Numbered from the stretch's first letter, positions 19,552 to 30,609 are shown. The stretch: 63,012 bases of DNA from an uncultured bacterium (GCA_938040325.1 CALHXW010000053.1:1-63012); one strand, 5' to 3'. Notes: generated by a model from the letters alone, not told the origin. Program-made: numbers and translations.

Positions 19552-20544
19552 ATGGACATCATGACGATAACTGCAAAGCACACTTCACGCATGGCGCTCA
19601 CGGCGCTGATCGCGTTTGCCCTTGTGGGGTCGGCCTGTGACGGCTGCAGCTCGGACAAGGAGGCGCTCGACGAGGGCGCGATCGCGCTTGGCGATCCGGC
19701 TCCTGCTGGGGTCGAGGAGGGTGAAGAGCCCAACAAGGCCGCGGCCGCGAAGGAAGGTCCCGCTGCCGCCGCGAAGCGACTCGCCGAGCGCAACGCTGGA
19801 AAGCGCGTCGGACCGAGCGTGGTCAACAAGGGGCTGGCCGACAAGGCTCGCCGCGCCTCCAAGGTGATCCCGAACAGCCGCAGCAAGCCGACAAAGGTCG
19901 CCAACCCGAAGCTCGCTGAGCGCGCCGCACTCGCTAACAAGCGACTCGCCGGCCAGACCGGGACGAAGGCCGCAGCCAAGCGCGAGGGCATCGCCGCGAA
20001 GGCCAAGGAAGGCACGAGCGTCAAGGGGCCCAACACGGGGCGCACGGCGACCCCTGCGTCGACGAAGAAGCCTGCGAAGACAGCTGAGTCTGCACGCGCG
20101 GCGTCCAACAACACCAAGATCGACACGCCTCTGCCGATCGACCAGTACCTGCCGCTTCGCAAGGTCCGCGAGCTGACCGGTCAGCTTCGCATGGCCTCGG
20201 TTGGTCCTGTGCCCGGTATCAAGCCGACGCCCCGCTACAACTCGTCGCTGTACATGCCGCCAGGTCGCACGCCGACCTTCGGCGTCGGTCTCCAGGTCTG
20301 GCGCGAGCCGACCCGGCGCGACGTGAACAACCGCTACCTGCGCATGAAGGGGCAGTACACCAACGCCGAAGAGACCCAAGCGCTAGCGCCGGACAAGGCG
20401 TTCTTTGCCTACTACGGCAACATCATGTCGCTGACCTTCATGAGCTTTGGCAAAAAGCGCGTCGTCAGCGTGTCGTGCGGCGAGACGGTCTGCGACCAAA
20501 AGAAGCTGCTCGATCTCACCCAGGCGACCCAGAAGAGCCTGTAG
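19552..20544 (+). CDS. Lipoprotein-like secreted protein with Lys/Ala-rich linker
   Basis: 330 residues. The N-terminus (MTITAKHTSRMALTALIAF...) is a signal peptide ending near GSACDGC, a weak lipobox. Residues about 35-190 are low-complexity Ala/Lys/Pro-rich, and the last 140 residues form a globular domain (from PLPIDQYLPLRKVREL) with a single CGETVC pair near the end. The start could also be the ATG at 19561. No family recognised. It is divergent from the RecD2-like operon and shares its ~150-bp promoter region. Confidence 0.7.
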   Translation: MDIMTITAKHTSRMALTALIAFALVGSACDGCSSDKEALDEGAIALGDPAPAGVEEGEEPNKAAAAKEGPAAAAKRLAERNAGKRVGPSVVNKGLADKARRASKVIPNSRSKPTKVANPKLAERAALANKRLAGQTGTKAAAKREGIAAKAKEGTSVKGPNTGRTATPASTKKPAKTAESARAASNNTKIDTPLPIDQYLPLRKVRELTGQLRMASVGPVPGIKPTPRYNSSLYMPPGRTPTFGVGLQVWREPTRRDVNNRYLRMKGQYTNAEETQALAPDKAFFAYYGNIMSLTFMSFGKKRVVSVSCGETVCDQKKLLDLTQATQKSL

Positions 20545-20917
20545 CGACGTTCTGAGTTCGTCTGTCGTGGCCGCTGACGGGTGCTGTCTCGGATCTGTGC
20601 GGGCGGGTAGGCTCCGGTGGGTTGCCCAGATTTGATCGAGAGTGGCTGACCGAGCGGTTGGTGCACGCTCTCCGCACGTCGATGCGGTCATCGGCAGGTT
20701 CGGTCAGGCACCGCGTCCCGGGCCAAGGAGTCTCCGCGCTTACCCACACGCCGCGGCCAAACGTCGCGCAGTCATCGGCGCGTGAGAGACGCCGAAAACC
20801 GGCGACAGAACCGGCTTGGGCAGGCCACGCTGAGCCGCGGCACGATTGACAAACCCCGCTTGCACGCCCAAGGTTTCTAGGTTGAGTTCGGGTCGTCTTT
20901 TGTCATGGGGAGTGGTC
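20545..20917. other. Intergenic stretch; weak tRNA-Ser-like fragment only
   Basis: The 373 bp between two plus-strand genes have no convincing frame. Around 20641-20720 the text GTGGCTGACCGAGCGGTTGG resembles a tRNA-Ser D-arm, but acceptor and anticodon stems do not form. A TTGACA lies at 20846-20851 without a good -10 partner. Confidence 0.35.
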
Positions 20918-22855
20918 TTGTCAGGAACGCGTTCAAACGTCCTTGTGGTCGATGCTGACGAAAAGATTCTGGCCGTTGTCACCAGCAGCGTCGACCCAGC
21001 CGCGTGGGAAGTGACGCACTTCACCGAGACGAAGGGCGCCTTCGAGAAGGCCAATGAGAACAAGCCAGGCCTCATCGTCGTCAACACCGATCTGCCCAAG
21101 GGCTGGAAGCTCTGCAAGCAGTTCAAGCGACAGTGGAAGAAGACGCCGCTGGTGTTGCTGAGCTCGACCGCGAATCCGGATGTCTTCCGCAACCACCAGA
21201 AGCTTGAGTTTCGGGCGGACGCCTATCACAAGGTCCCGGAGGAGCTTGAGAATCTTCCGATGACGATCTCGATGTTGCTGACGGCGCCGACCATCGAGGA
21301 GCCGGTACCGGCCGCCGAGGACCCGGTCAAGCGGCTAAAGAAGGAGAACCGGACCCTCAAGGACCGGCTCAAGTCGTCAAAGACACTGGGTCAGCAGATC
21401 GAAGCCGACATGGCGCGGCTCACGACCGAGAACGCGGAGCTCAAGGCGAGAGTCGCTGAGCTCGACAAGAAGGATGCAGCCACGGTCGCCGCCAGCGCTG
21501 GCGCTGAGAGCGAAGCCGCACTGGCCGAGCTCCGCGAGGAGATTGCCAAGCGCGACGCGAAGCTCAATGAGCTCAGTGGTCTGCTCCAGGAGTCGCTCAA
21601 CTCCAACGGCGCGGACGCCGACCTGACGTCGCTCGGCGAGGCGCTCACAGCGGCGACCACGCAGCTCAAGAAACTCACCGATCAGAACCGGACCCTCACG
21701 GAGAAGGCCAAGCTTGCTGAGGAAGAGCTGGCGACGCTGAAAGCAGCCAACCCGGCAGAGGCCGCCACGAAGGCCAAGGACGACGCACTCGCCGAGCTTG
21801 AGCTTGCCAACGAAAAGGTCTCGCTCATTGAGGCACAGCGCGACACCCACCTGGACCGGGCGATGGCAGCGGAGAAAGCTCTCCAGGAGATGCAGGTTGA
21901 GGTAGAGCGCTCCGCCAAAGCGCTGGCGCAGGTCGGCGAAGACCGCGAGCGCGAGCGCCAGCTCAAAGCGCAGTCCGACGAGTCCACCCAGTCCGCCGCC
22001 GAGCTACAGGCGCGCGTGGCGGAGCTGGAAGAAGAGCTGTCGCAGACCACGAAGCGAGCGGACACGGCGGAGAAGGCTTGGACCGGTGTGAACGCTCGGG
22101 CCGAGAAGGCGAACTTCGCGCTCGAAGCGAAGATCTCGGAGTTCGAGCAGCTGGAGAAGCGACGCGACGAGCTCGAGGCGGCGCTGACGACGAGTCGTAA
22201 CCTCATCAAGGAGTACGGCCAAGAGGTCGCCCAGGTGAAAGCGAAGAACGCCGACCTGCAAGGGGACTTGGAGCGCGTCAACGAGCTCGTGGACAAGCAG
22301 CGCGCTCGTCTGGAAATCCTCGAAGAGGAAGCTGGCAACGACCGTGAGGCGACCGTCGAGTTCAAGGCCGTCGACCGCGAGGTCCGAAAGTTCGGAAAAG
22401 CGTCCCGAGCAGCATACGACGAGCTGAAGGAGCGCTACGACGCGAGCCAAGACCTCGTGCGCGCGAAGACTGAGCTTTACAGTCAGCTGAAAGAGAAAAC
22501 GATGGCGCTCATTGGGCTGCTGGAGGAAGGCACCAGCGACGAGGACGTCGAGCAGCCTGCACTCACGCCCTTTCCCAAGAGTGTTGACGTGATTGCCGCG
22601 CGACTCTCAGTCACCAACCCAGACGCGGCTCCACCGCCGATCCCGCACGCGCCCGTGGTGAGTGTGGACGTCTTTAGCGGAACGGCCGGTGACGATGAAG
22701 CGTCCTCGGCGAAGGCCAGCGAGGACGAGGGCGAAGCAGCGCAAGCAACGTCCGAGGCCAAGGACGCGGAGACCAAAGAAGACAGCGACGAGCCGATCTC
22801 GATAGAGGGTGCTGGGGACGCGTCGCCGGCGACCGACGAGCAGCCGGCGGCCTAG
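20918..22855 (+). CDS. Pseudo-receiver plus long coiled-coil protein (FrzS/AglZ-like architecture)
   Basis: About 645 residues. A TTG at 20918 with GGGGAG five bases upstream gives the start LSGTRSNVLVVDADE; GTG 20912 is an alternative. Residues 1-130 fold like a response-regulator receiver (NVLVVDADEK...VVNTDLP...AYHKVP), but the phospho-acceptor Asp is replaced (VVNTD). Residues about 150-560 are a continuous Glu/Lys/Ala-rich coiled coil, and the C-terminal 90 residues are acidic and disordered. In Myxococcus, FrzS and AglZ have this plan and act in polar motility; an analogous cytoskeletal or polarity role is inferred only. The stop TAG is in a CTAG that starts a repeat element. Confidence 0.8.
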   Translation: MSGTRSNVLVVDADEKILAVVTSSVDPAAWEVTHFTETKGAFEKANENKPGLIVVNTDLPKGWKLCKQFKRQWKKTPLVLLSSTANPDVFRNHQKLEFRADAYHKVPEELENLPMTISMLLTAPTIEEPVPAAEDPVKRLKKENRTLKDRLKSSKTLGQQIEADMARLTTENAELKARVAELDKKDAATVAASAGAESEAALAELREEIAKRDAKLNELSGLLQESLNSNGADADLTSLGEALTAATTQLKKLTDQNRTLTEKAKLAEEELATLKAANPAEAATKAKDDALAELELANEKVSLIEAQRDTHLDRAMAAEKALQEMQVEVERSAKALAQVGEDRERERQLKAQSDESTQSAAELQARVAELEEELSQTTKRADTAEKAWTGVNARAEKANFALEAKISEFEQLEKRRDELEAALTTSRNLIKEYGQEVAQVKAKNADLQGDLERVNELVDKQRARLEILEEEAGNDREATVEFKAVDREVRKFGKASRAAYDELKERYDASQDLVRAKTELYSQLKEKTMALIGLLEEGTSDEDVEQPALTPFPKSVDVIAARLSVTNPDAAPPPIPHAPVVSVDVFSGTAGDDEASSAKASEDEGEAAQATSEAKDAETKEDSDEPISIEGAGDASPATDEQPAA

Positions 22856-23013
22856 TTGTAGATGCCGGAAGTTCGTTCGTAGGTCTCGACAGGCCGTCGT
22901 CGAGGTCGCGATCCGACGATGCCGACGTGTCGGGACCCTTCAAGAAGTCGGACCGAAGAGATCGGCGATGGACCGTCGAGGAGATAGGAACGAACTTCCG
23001 GTCTCTACAACTA
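22852..23013. repeat. MITE-like palindromic element starting on a stop codon (family 4)
   Basis: 162 bp. The left end TAGTTGTAGA (22853-22862) is the exact reverse complement of 23004-23013. Next, 14 bp CCGGAAGTTCGTTC (22865-22878) pair perfectly with 22988-23001, and the pairing continues with a bulge to CTCGAC/GTCGAG. The first TAG is the stop codon of the coiled-coil gene. The whole unit can fold into one long hairpin. It abuts the next element (23011-23176) at CTA. Confidence 0.7.
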
Positions 23014-23176
23014 CAGCACCGAACGGATGGCTACCGCCTGGATCGACGTGGAATTGGGCCGGTGCTCAAGGAGCGAGGACCGAGCATATCGGGATACGTG
23101 ACCGACGAAGCGACGCCGAGCATCGGTTCCAATCCCGCGTGGAGGCAGGTGGGAAGCCAACGGATCGGTGCTCTAG
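23011..23176. repeat. CTAG-ended element with TIRs (family 3)
   Basis: 166 bp. The left end CTACAGCACCGAACGG mirrors the right end CGGATCGGTGCTCTAG with few mismatches. The right terminal GATCGGTGCTCTAG is identical to 2331-2344. It is joined directly to the preceding palindromic element, sharing CTA. It contains no gene. Confidence 0.6.
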
Positions 23177-23211
23177 CAGCGATAGGCATCAGCCGGGCTT
23201 GGGCCTTGGCC

Positions 23212-23967
23212 TCAGCCGTCTGACGCGAAGACGTGCTGGATCCGTGCGGTGGTGACGGTCCCCGTCTCGCCGGTGTCCGACCACTGGACAAGCAGTCCGC
23301 CATCGTCACTGAGCCCGCGAACGGTCCCGGTGCGTGGGTTCGCTGCGTCTGAGAGCCGAACGGTCTTGCCGAGACTCCAGAGGCGCTTGCTGTAGCCGTC
23401 GATGTTGGGCTGTCCGGCGCTCTCGTAACGCGCGAACGCGTCGCGGAGGCTGGAGTGAACGGCGCGAGCAAGTGTCGTGAGCTCGACAGGAGCGTCGGCA
23501 TGGTTGCTGAGGGTCGTTGCAGCCGGCTCGATACGAGCGAGCTCATCGGCCGATGCTGCGGTGACGTTGAGTCCAACGCCGCAGATGATGACCGGAAGGT
23601 CCGCATGAAGCTCGCACAGGACGCCGCCGACCTTCTTGTCGGCAAGCATCACGTCGTTGGGCCACTTGAGCGCGATCTCAACGCCGAGACTCGCCAGCGC
23701 ATCCGCGACCGCGTTGCCGACCTCAAGCGTGAGTCCAGCGACCTTGTTGAGCGGGAGGGTCGGTCGGTAGATGGCCGAGAGGTAGAGGTGGGTGCCTGCG
23801 AGGGTCACCCAGGAGCGGCCATGCTGCCCACGCCCGGCGAGCTGACGATGCGCCATGACAGCCGCACCCGACGGCGCGCCACCTCGTGCCATGGCGAGTG
23901 CCTCATCGTTGGTCGAGCCGACCTCATCGAGCACGCAGAGCGGTGCGTCGCAAGGGGGATTGCTCAT
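23212..23967 (-). CDS. birA: Biotin--[acetyl-CoA carboxylase] ligase
   Basis: 251 residues without the N-terminal DNA-binding domain, so a catalytic-only (class I) BirA. It has the biotin/ATP-binding GRGQHGRSW and KWPNDVML motifs and a small C-terminal SH3-like domain ending VTTARIQHVF. It attaches biotin to carrier lysines such as the carboxylase BCCP. Its ATG overlaps the nadC stop (ATGA), so it is co-translated with nadC. Lacking the winged helix, it is unlikely to act as a repressor. Confidence 0.93.
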   Translation of the reverse strand: MSNPPCDAPLCVLDEVGSTNDEALAMARGGAPSGAAVMAHRQLAGRGQHGRSWVTLAGTHLYLSAIYRPTLPLNKVAGLTLEVGNAVADALASLGVEIALKWPNDVMLADKKVGGVLCELHADLPVIICGVGLNVTAASADELARIEPAATTLSNHADAPVELTTLARAVHSSLRDAFARYESAGQPNIDGYSKRLWSLGKTVRLSDAANPRTGTVRGLSDDGGLLVQWSDTGETGTVTTARIQHVFASDG

Positions 23968-24824
23968 AGCTTCATCGAGAGGTCGCTGCTGATGGCCGAG
24001 TGGGTGAGAGCGCCGACGCTGAGGACGTCCACGCCGACCTCGGCGACCTCGCGGATACGGTCGAGGCCTAGGTTGCCGGAGGCCTCGATCACGGTCGGGT
24101 GGGGGTCGGCGCGAATGAGGGCCACGGCTTCGGCCATCATCGCGGTCGACATGTTGTCGAGCATGATGACATCGGCCTTGGCGGACACTGCCTCGCGGAC
24201 GTCAGCCATGGAGCCCGTCTCGACCTCGATCTTTAGCACGTGTGGGCACACCGCCCGAGCGCGCTCGACGGCTGCCGTGAGGCCACCGCACGCCTTGATG
24301 TGGTTGTCCTTGATGAGAACACCGGAGTCGAGACCGAAGCGGTGGTTGCTGCCGCCGCCCATGCGGACCGCGTACTTCTGCATCAAGCGCATGCCAGGGG
24401 TGGTCTTGCGGGTGTCGACGACTCGAGCGGCTGTGCCCTCGATCGCGTCGACGAATCGCTTGGTGTGGGTCGCCACTCCAGACAGGCGCTGGATGATGTT
24501 GAGTCCGACGCGCTCGCCGATCAGGAGGCTCCGTGCGGGCCCTCGAACCGCGGCGACCTTTGTGATGGGCTCGACGAACGTGCCGTCGGCAACGAGCTGC
24601 TCGACGGTGACGCGCGGATCGACCATCGCAAAGACGCGCGCGAAGAACGGCATGCCGGCCAGCACGAGCGGTGACTTCGCAAGCACCCGAGCCTCGGCCG
24701 TCGTGTCAGCGCTGATCGTCGCCATCGTGGTGCGGTCGCCGGTGCCGACGTCTTCTGCGAGAGCGATCCGGATGAGATCGTCGACCTGCGGAAGCAGTAG
24801 GTTGGCGTCACTGACGAGGTTCAT
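23964..24824 (-). CDS. nadC: Nicotinate-nucleotide pyrophosphorylase (quinolinate phosphoribosyltransferase)
   Basis: 286 residues, normal family length. Family features include EDVGTGDRTT near the N-terminus, VDTRKTTPGMR with active-site Arg and Lys, and HRFGLDSGVLIKDNH. It converts quinolinate and PRPP to nicotinate mononucleotide in de novo NAD synthesis. It lies 66 bp downstream of pfkA on the same strand and overlaps birA by 4 nt. A GGAGAC stretch precedes the ATG. Confidence 0.96.
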   Translation of the reverse strand: MNLVSDANLLLPQVDDLIRIALAEDVGTGDRTTMATISADTTAEARVLAKSPLVLAGMPFFARVFAMVDPRVTVEQLVADGTFVEPITKVAAVRGPARSLLIGERVGLNIIQRLSGVATHTKRFVDAIEGTAARVVDTRKTTPGMRLMQKYAVRMGGGSNHRFGLDSGVLIKDNHIKACGGLTAAVERARAVCPHVLKIEVETGSMADVREAVSAKADVIMLDNMSTAMMAEAVALIRADPHPTVIEASGNLGLDRIREVAEVGVDVLSVGALTHSAISSDLSMKL

Positions 24825-24890
24825 GGTCGTCTCCTGTGGAGCGGGTTTAGCGATTCTAAGGCACAGAGTCGTCTGGCTCTGCTCGGAGCG

Positions 24891-26126
24891 TCAATCGTCG
24901 TCGGCCTCAGGCTCGCCTAGGCAGATACCGACGGCGCGGCAGACGTCGAGCAAAGCGGTGTTGTTGGGGTCGACGAAGTGGCTCTGAATCGCGTCGTTGA
25001 GATCCACGGCGACCGGTGCGTTCGACGCCCACGCCGACATGCTGCCGAAGTTGCCCTCGTGGGCGAGGTCGACAGCGTATGCGCCGCATGCCGTCGCGAT
25101 GATGCGGTCATCGGCAAGCGGGGTGCCGCCGCGCTGGATGTGACCCAGCACGACGACTCGGACCTCTGGTGACTCCGGCGGGTTGCCGCCGGCGCTGACG
25201 ATCTCGTCGCTCTCGGCGGCGTAGAGTGCCTCCAGCTCGGCTCGCAGCCGGTGCCCGGCGCCTCCAAGCATGACGTGACCGTCTGGGTGTTCACGGGTGC
25301 CGGTCACCGCGTGGGTGCCGTCGACCGGATGGGCGCCTTCAGAGATCACGACCAGCGAGAAGTGCCGCGACTTGCGGAAGCGGTTGGTGACGCGGTCCCA
25401 CACCGCGCGTGCGTCGTAGGGAATCTCCGGCAACAGGATCGCATGGGCGCCGCCGGCCAGGCCAGCGTGCATGGCGATCCAGCCAGCATAGCGGCCCATC
25501 ACTTCCAAGATGAGCACGCGGTCGTGGCTGTCGGCGGTGGTTCGGAGCCGATCGAGCGCGTCGCTTGCGACCTGAACGGCCGTCTTGAACCCGAACGTGG
25601 CCTCCGTGCAGGCCAGGTCAAAGTCGATGGTCTTCGGCACGCCCACGACCGGAACGCCGTGGAGCTTGAAGAAGTCATAGGCCATCGAGAGGGTGCCGTC
25701 GCCCCCGATGCAGATGAGGCCTTCGAGCTTCAGCTCCTTGAGCCTGTCGACCGCCTCTTGCGAGCGGTCACGCGTCATCACCTCACCTGCGTCGTCGCGA
25801 CGCGGTCGACCCTTGCTGTCGCGCAAGACCATCTTAAAGGGATTGCCACGGTTCGCGGTCCCGAGGATCGTGCCGCCGTAGCTGTGGATCGCCTGGACGT
25901 CGTCCTCGGTCAGGATCCGGTAGCCGTCGTCGCCTTCAAAGATGCCGTTGAAGCCATCGATGAACCCGACGACCTCCATGTCGTACTTGCGGATGGCTGC
26001 AAGCGTCGCCCCGCGTATCGCTGCGTTGAGCCCGGGAGAGTCGCCGCCCCCCGTCAGAATTCCAATGCGTTTTCCGCTTCCACCGCGCCCGTCACAGCGC
26101 CCTTTTTGCGTGTCCAGCAATCCCAT
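24891..26126 (-). CDS. pfkA: 6-phosphofructokinase
   Basis: 411 residues. The N-terminal GILTGGGDSPGLNA and IGGDGTLSMA are PFK signatures; Gly in GGDGT favours ATP as donor over pyrophosphate. The catalytic loop is PKTIDFDLACTEATFGF, where most family members have TIDND, so the Asn next to the catalytic Asp is Phe here. MGRYAGWIA and the C-terminal HIQRGG are conserved. It phosphorylates fructose 6-phosphate in glycolysis, probably with ATP; donor choice is inferred. It is upstream of nadC and divergent from xseA. Confidence 0.92.
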   Translation of the reverse strand: MGLLDTQKGRCDGRGGSGKRIGILTGGGDSPGLNAAIRGATLAAIRKYDMEVVGFIDGFNGIFEGDDGYRILTEDDVQAIHSYGGTILGTANRGNPFKMVLRDSKGRPRRDDAGEVMTRDRSQEAVDRLKELKLEGLICIGGDGTLSMAYDFFKLHGVPVVGVPKTIDFDLACTEATFGFKTAVQVASDALDRLRTTADSHDRVLILEVMGRYAGWIAMHAGLAGGAHAILLPEIPYDARAVWDRVTNRFRKSRHFSLVVISEGAHPVDGTHAVTGTREHPDGHVMLGGAGHRLRAELEALYAAESDEIVSAGGNPPESPEVRVVVLGHIQRGGTPLADDRIIATACGAYAVDLAHEGNFGSMSAWASNAPVAVDLNDAIQSHFVDPNNTALLDVCRAVGICLGEPEADDD

Positions 26127-26306
26127 CGCGTCCTCGCATGTGTCGAGCTACTCGTGTAGCGCAACGTCGGCTTCGTGACCACCCTACCTGGTGCGATGAC
26201 GGAGCGCGCGGCATGGCCACGTCAGCGTCGCTGCGGCCATCGTGGCCGCCCGACGTGACGGGCGCTAGTACGACGCGGTGGACAAGCTCGGTTCGTCAGT
26301 GGTTCG

Positions 26307-27701
26307 ATGCGCGGGATGCAACGTCGACAACCTGCACAGGGCAATCGCTACGGCTCAGTGTCGGTCTCCGAGCTGACTCTGGCCCTCAAGGGCTTCGTCG
26401 AGGAGGGCTTTCGGCGCATCGTGGTCCACGGAGAGGCCATCAGCGTGAAGGCTGTTCAGTCGGGCCACCTCTACTTCTCGCTGAAGGACCCGCGGGCGGT
26501 CTTGCCGTGTGTCATCTGGAAGTCGACGCTTGACCGCATCGGCGTCACGATCGCCGATGGGGCGCAGGTCGTGGTGTATGGCGACATTCAGATCTACCCA
26601 CCCCAAGGCCGCTATCAGCTGATCGTCCGCAGGATCATCGACACGGGTCACGGCGAGCTGCTCATGCGGCTCGAGGCCCTCAAGCGTCGGCTCGCAGCCG
26701 AGGGCCTCTTCGATCCCAAGCGAAAGCGTCCGCTGCCGCGCTTTCCACGGCGCGTTGGCATCATCACGGCTGAGACCGGGGCCGCCGTCCGCGACATCCT
26801 CACAACCATCCGCCGGCGCTATCCAGCCGATGTGCTGCTGTGCCCGGTGCGCGTCCAGGGCGAGCACGCGTCGCGCGAGATCGTTGGCGCCCTCGAGCGC
26901 TTGTCGCATGTGGACGGTGTCGATGTGATCATCGTCGGTCGTGGCGGCGGTAGCCTTGAGGACCTCTGGGCCTTCAACGACGAGCGCGTCGTGCGAACGA
27001 TCGCGGCAACGAGGGTGCCGGTCATCAGCGCTGTGGGTCATGAGATCGACATGTTGCTGTCGGACCTCGTCGCTGACGTGCGTGCGCCGACCCCAACAGC
27101 AGCCGGCGAGCTGGTGGTGCCTGACCGCGGCGAGCTCAGCGCGTTGGTCGACAGGTTGGGCCAGGCGTCGGCGCGCGCGATGCATGGGCGGATCGACTAC
27201 GGGCGTCGACGGCTGCTCAATGCGCTCTCGCGGCTGCGGGATCCCGCCCGACTGGTTGCCGAACGCCAGCAGGCGCTCGACGAGCGCTTCTTTCGGCTTC
27301 GCACCGTCATGGACCACCGGGTGGGTTTTGCGCGCCGTCGGCTCAATCTGCTTGAGGGGCGCCTGAGAAACCTGCACCCGCGTGAGTCGATGAGGGCGTC
27401 ACGCGGGCGACTTGAGGCCCTTGAGGCGCGACTGCGCGCAGCCATCCAGCGTCGGCTGACCGCTCATCGGCAAGCGGTCGAACGGAGCAACCGCACCTTG
27501 CAAGTTTTGAGCCCGCGACACAGTCTGGAGCGCGGCTATGCAATCGTACGAACCAAAGACGGCGCTGTGCTTCGCGACGCAGGCACGGCGACCTCGGGGC
27601 AGGGGTTGACGGTGGTGCTTCACCGAGGCGCTCTCGGCGTGACCGTCGAGCACGTGGAGCTCGATGATGCCGAGGCTCCGTCGACCAGGAAGAAGGGGTA
27701 A
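26307..27701 (+). CDS. xseA: Exodeoxyribonuclease VII large subunit
   Basis: 464 residues. The N-terminal OB-fold (VSVSELTLALKGFVEEGF, GHLYFSLKD) is followed by the catalytic domain with GVITAETGAAVRDI-like and GRGGGSLEDLWAFNDE motifs, then a coiled-coil region and a tail ending LERGYAIV. The enzyme degrades single-stranded DNA as a complex with several XseB subunits; no xseB lies next to it. The next gene starts 3 bp after its stop, so the two are probably co-transcribed. The first residues before SVSVSEL are uncertain. Confidence 0.95.
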   Translation: MRGMQRRQPAQGNRYGSVSVSELTLALKGFVEEGFRRIVVHGEAISVKAVQSGHLYFSLKDPRAVLPCVIWKSTLDRIGVTIADGAQVVVYGDIQIYPPQGRYQLIVRRIIDTGHGELLMRLEALKRRLAAEGLFDPKRKRPLPRFPRRVGIITAETGAAVRDILTTIRRRYPADVLLCPVRVQGEHASREIVGALERLSHVDGVDVIIVGRGGGSLEDLWAFNDERVVRTIAATRVPVISAVGHEIDMLLSDLVADVRAPTPTAAGELVVPDRGELSALVDRLGQASARAMHGRIDYGRRRLLNALSRLRDPARLVAERQQALDERFFRLRTVMDHRVGFARRRLNLLEGRLRNLHPRESMRASRGRLEALEARLRAAIQRRLTAHRQAVERSNRTLQVLSPRHSLERGYAIVRTKDGAVLRDAGTATSGQGLTVVLHRGALGVTVEHVELDDAEAPSTRKKG

Positions 27702-27704
27702 GAC

Positions 27705-29129
<1,425 letters not shown>

Positions 29130-29130
29130 C

Positions 29131-30609
29131 GTGCCGGCAAACGATGGACGGCCCAAGGCAAGCGCGCTGCGGCCGCGTCCCGCGGAGTTGGAAGAGCTGC
29201 ACATCGACACCTATCCCGTCGTCGCCGACAACGACCGGCCGGAGGCGACAGCTCTGAGCAGCGGCGGGCTCGGACTCAGTCCACGCATCGCTCGGTTCGT
29301 GACGGGCGCTGTCGCACTGTGCGTCGCATGCTTTTGCGGAAGCGCCACGGCCACGGCCGCGGAGGTCACCGAGATCGTCGACACCTACCCGGTCTCCGCC
29401 GGCGACAGCCCGCTGCGAGCTGCCGTTTCCCTCGACTGGCGCTGGAGCGAGCGAAAGAGCCGAGTTCGTCGCGAGTTCGTGTGCACCCCCGCGACGATGA
29501 CCGGCTCAGGTCAGGCCTGTCCGGATGGACCCACGGTCCTGCTCGCCAACGACGCCCAGTCACGGACGGTCTTCAGCGAGGTTCGGCTCACGGCGGCTAT
29601 CGCGTACGCAGGTTGGGCACGCCTTCATCTGCAGCTTCCGATCGTCGTTGGCCATCGCGTCGGGCTGACCTATGACCAGGACGTCGACGGCACCAACTCG
29701 CTGAGCGCTCCACTCGACCGGCCAGGCGTCATCGGCCTCCCTCACCGTGGCCCTGTGCGCTCTGGCGTGGGCGACGTGGCTCTTGGCCTTCGCTTGACGC
29801 CTGTGTCGGCAGCGCGCGATGGCGGCACGTTCACTTGGGCGTTGGACCTCGACGTTGGCCTACCGACGGCCGCCCGGCGCGGCGTCAACAATGACGACGT
29901 TGGCGAAAAGGTCTGGACCATCGACGTCGGCACTGCCTTCAGCGGCCGCCCAACACCATGGGCCGAGCCCTTTCTGCGCCTTGGCGCGCGGTTTCGGTCA
30001 GCGACAGACGCCTCGCGCTACGTCAACCTTGGACCAACCCACGAAGGGTCGGGTCCTCAACAGGAAGTTGGCGTTCGCGCCGGCGTCGAGTTCATCCCGT
30101 TCGAGCGTCCAGCACTCAAGAGCTCCGTGCGCATCTTGGTCGGCGCCAGCGCCGACATTGTGCTCGGCGGGCGCGCGCATACGTCGCTCTTCGAGGCCCT
30201 TGGCGCCAGTGCCTGCGACCCCGCCAGCAGTGAGGCGCCATGCGACCTCACAACGTTCACTCGCGGCGACATTGATCCGGTCACGGGTCTGCCTCGCAAG
30301 GCTGACGGCGTCACAAACACCGACCAGTTCATGCGCTTTGGTCTGTCTGTCGGCGTTCGCTACGAGGTGTTTGAGACCCTCCAGCTCACCGCGAATGCCC
30401 ACGTTGGCTGGGAGACCGCACACTTTCTGACCAACGCCGATGCCGGCGTGGACCTCGACGGCGAGGACGACATTCAAGCGAGCAACGCCGATGGCGACAA
30501 CGAGCTCAGCCCCACCTACAACTCGAACTATGACCAGCCGGGCGGTCGATTTCGGGCGACCGATATCCAGTCGGTCGGCGTCAACCTCGGGATCCAAGCT
30601 CGCTTCTGA
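29131..30609 (+). CDS. Predicted outer-membrane beta-barrel protein
   Basis: 492 residues if the GTG at 29131 is used, one base after the previous stop. A hydrophobic signal sequence (FVTGAVALCVACFCGSATA) lies at about residues 56-75, so either the protein has an unusually long N-region or a later start is used. The rest is a succession of alternating beta-strand segments ending in an aromatic, VNLGIQARF, typical of a barrel C-terminus recognised by BAM. Probable porin-like or transport protein; ligand unknown. Co-directional with the NtrC-type gene. Confidence 0.7.
   Translation: MPANDGRPKASALRPRPAELEELHIDTYPVVADNDRPEATALSSGGLGLSPRIARFVTGAVALCVACFCGSATATAAEVTEIVDTYPVSAGDSPLRAAVSLDWRWSERKSRVRREFVCTPATMTGSGQACPDGPTVLLANDAQSRTVFSEVRLTAAIAYAGWARLHLQLPIVVGHRVGLTYDQDVDGTNSLSAPLDRPGVIGLPHRGPVRSGVGDVALGLRLTPVSAARDGGTFTWALDLDVGLPTAARRGVNNDDVGEKVWTIDVGTAFSGRPTPWAEPFLRLGARFRSATDASRYVNLGPTHEGSGPQQEVGVRAGVEFIPFERPALKSSVRILVGASADIVLGGRAHTSLFEALGASACDPASSEAPCDLTTFTRGDIDPVTGLPRKADGVTNTDQFMRFGLSVGVRYEVFETLQLTANAHVGWETAHFLTNADAGVDLDGEDDIQASNADGDNELSPTYNSNYDQPGGRFRATDIQSVGVNLGIQARF

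Noticed and set aside
20641..20720. tRNA-Ser-like text (GTGGCTGACCGAGCGGTTGG)
   Set aside because: Only the D-arm pattern fits. No acceptor stem, anticodon stem or T-arm forms at the right distances.
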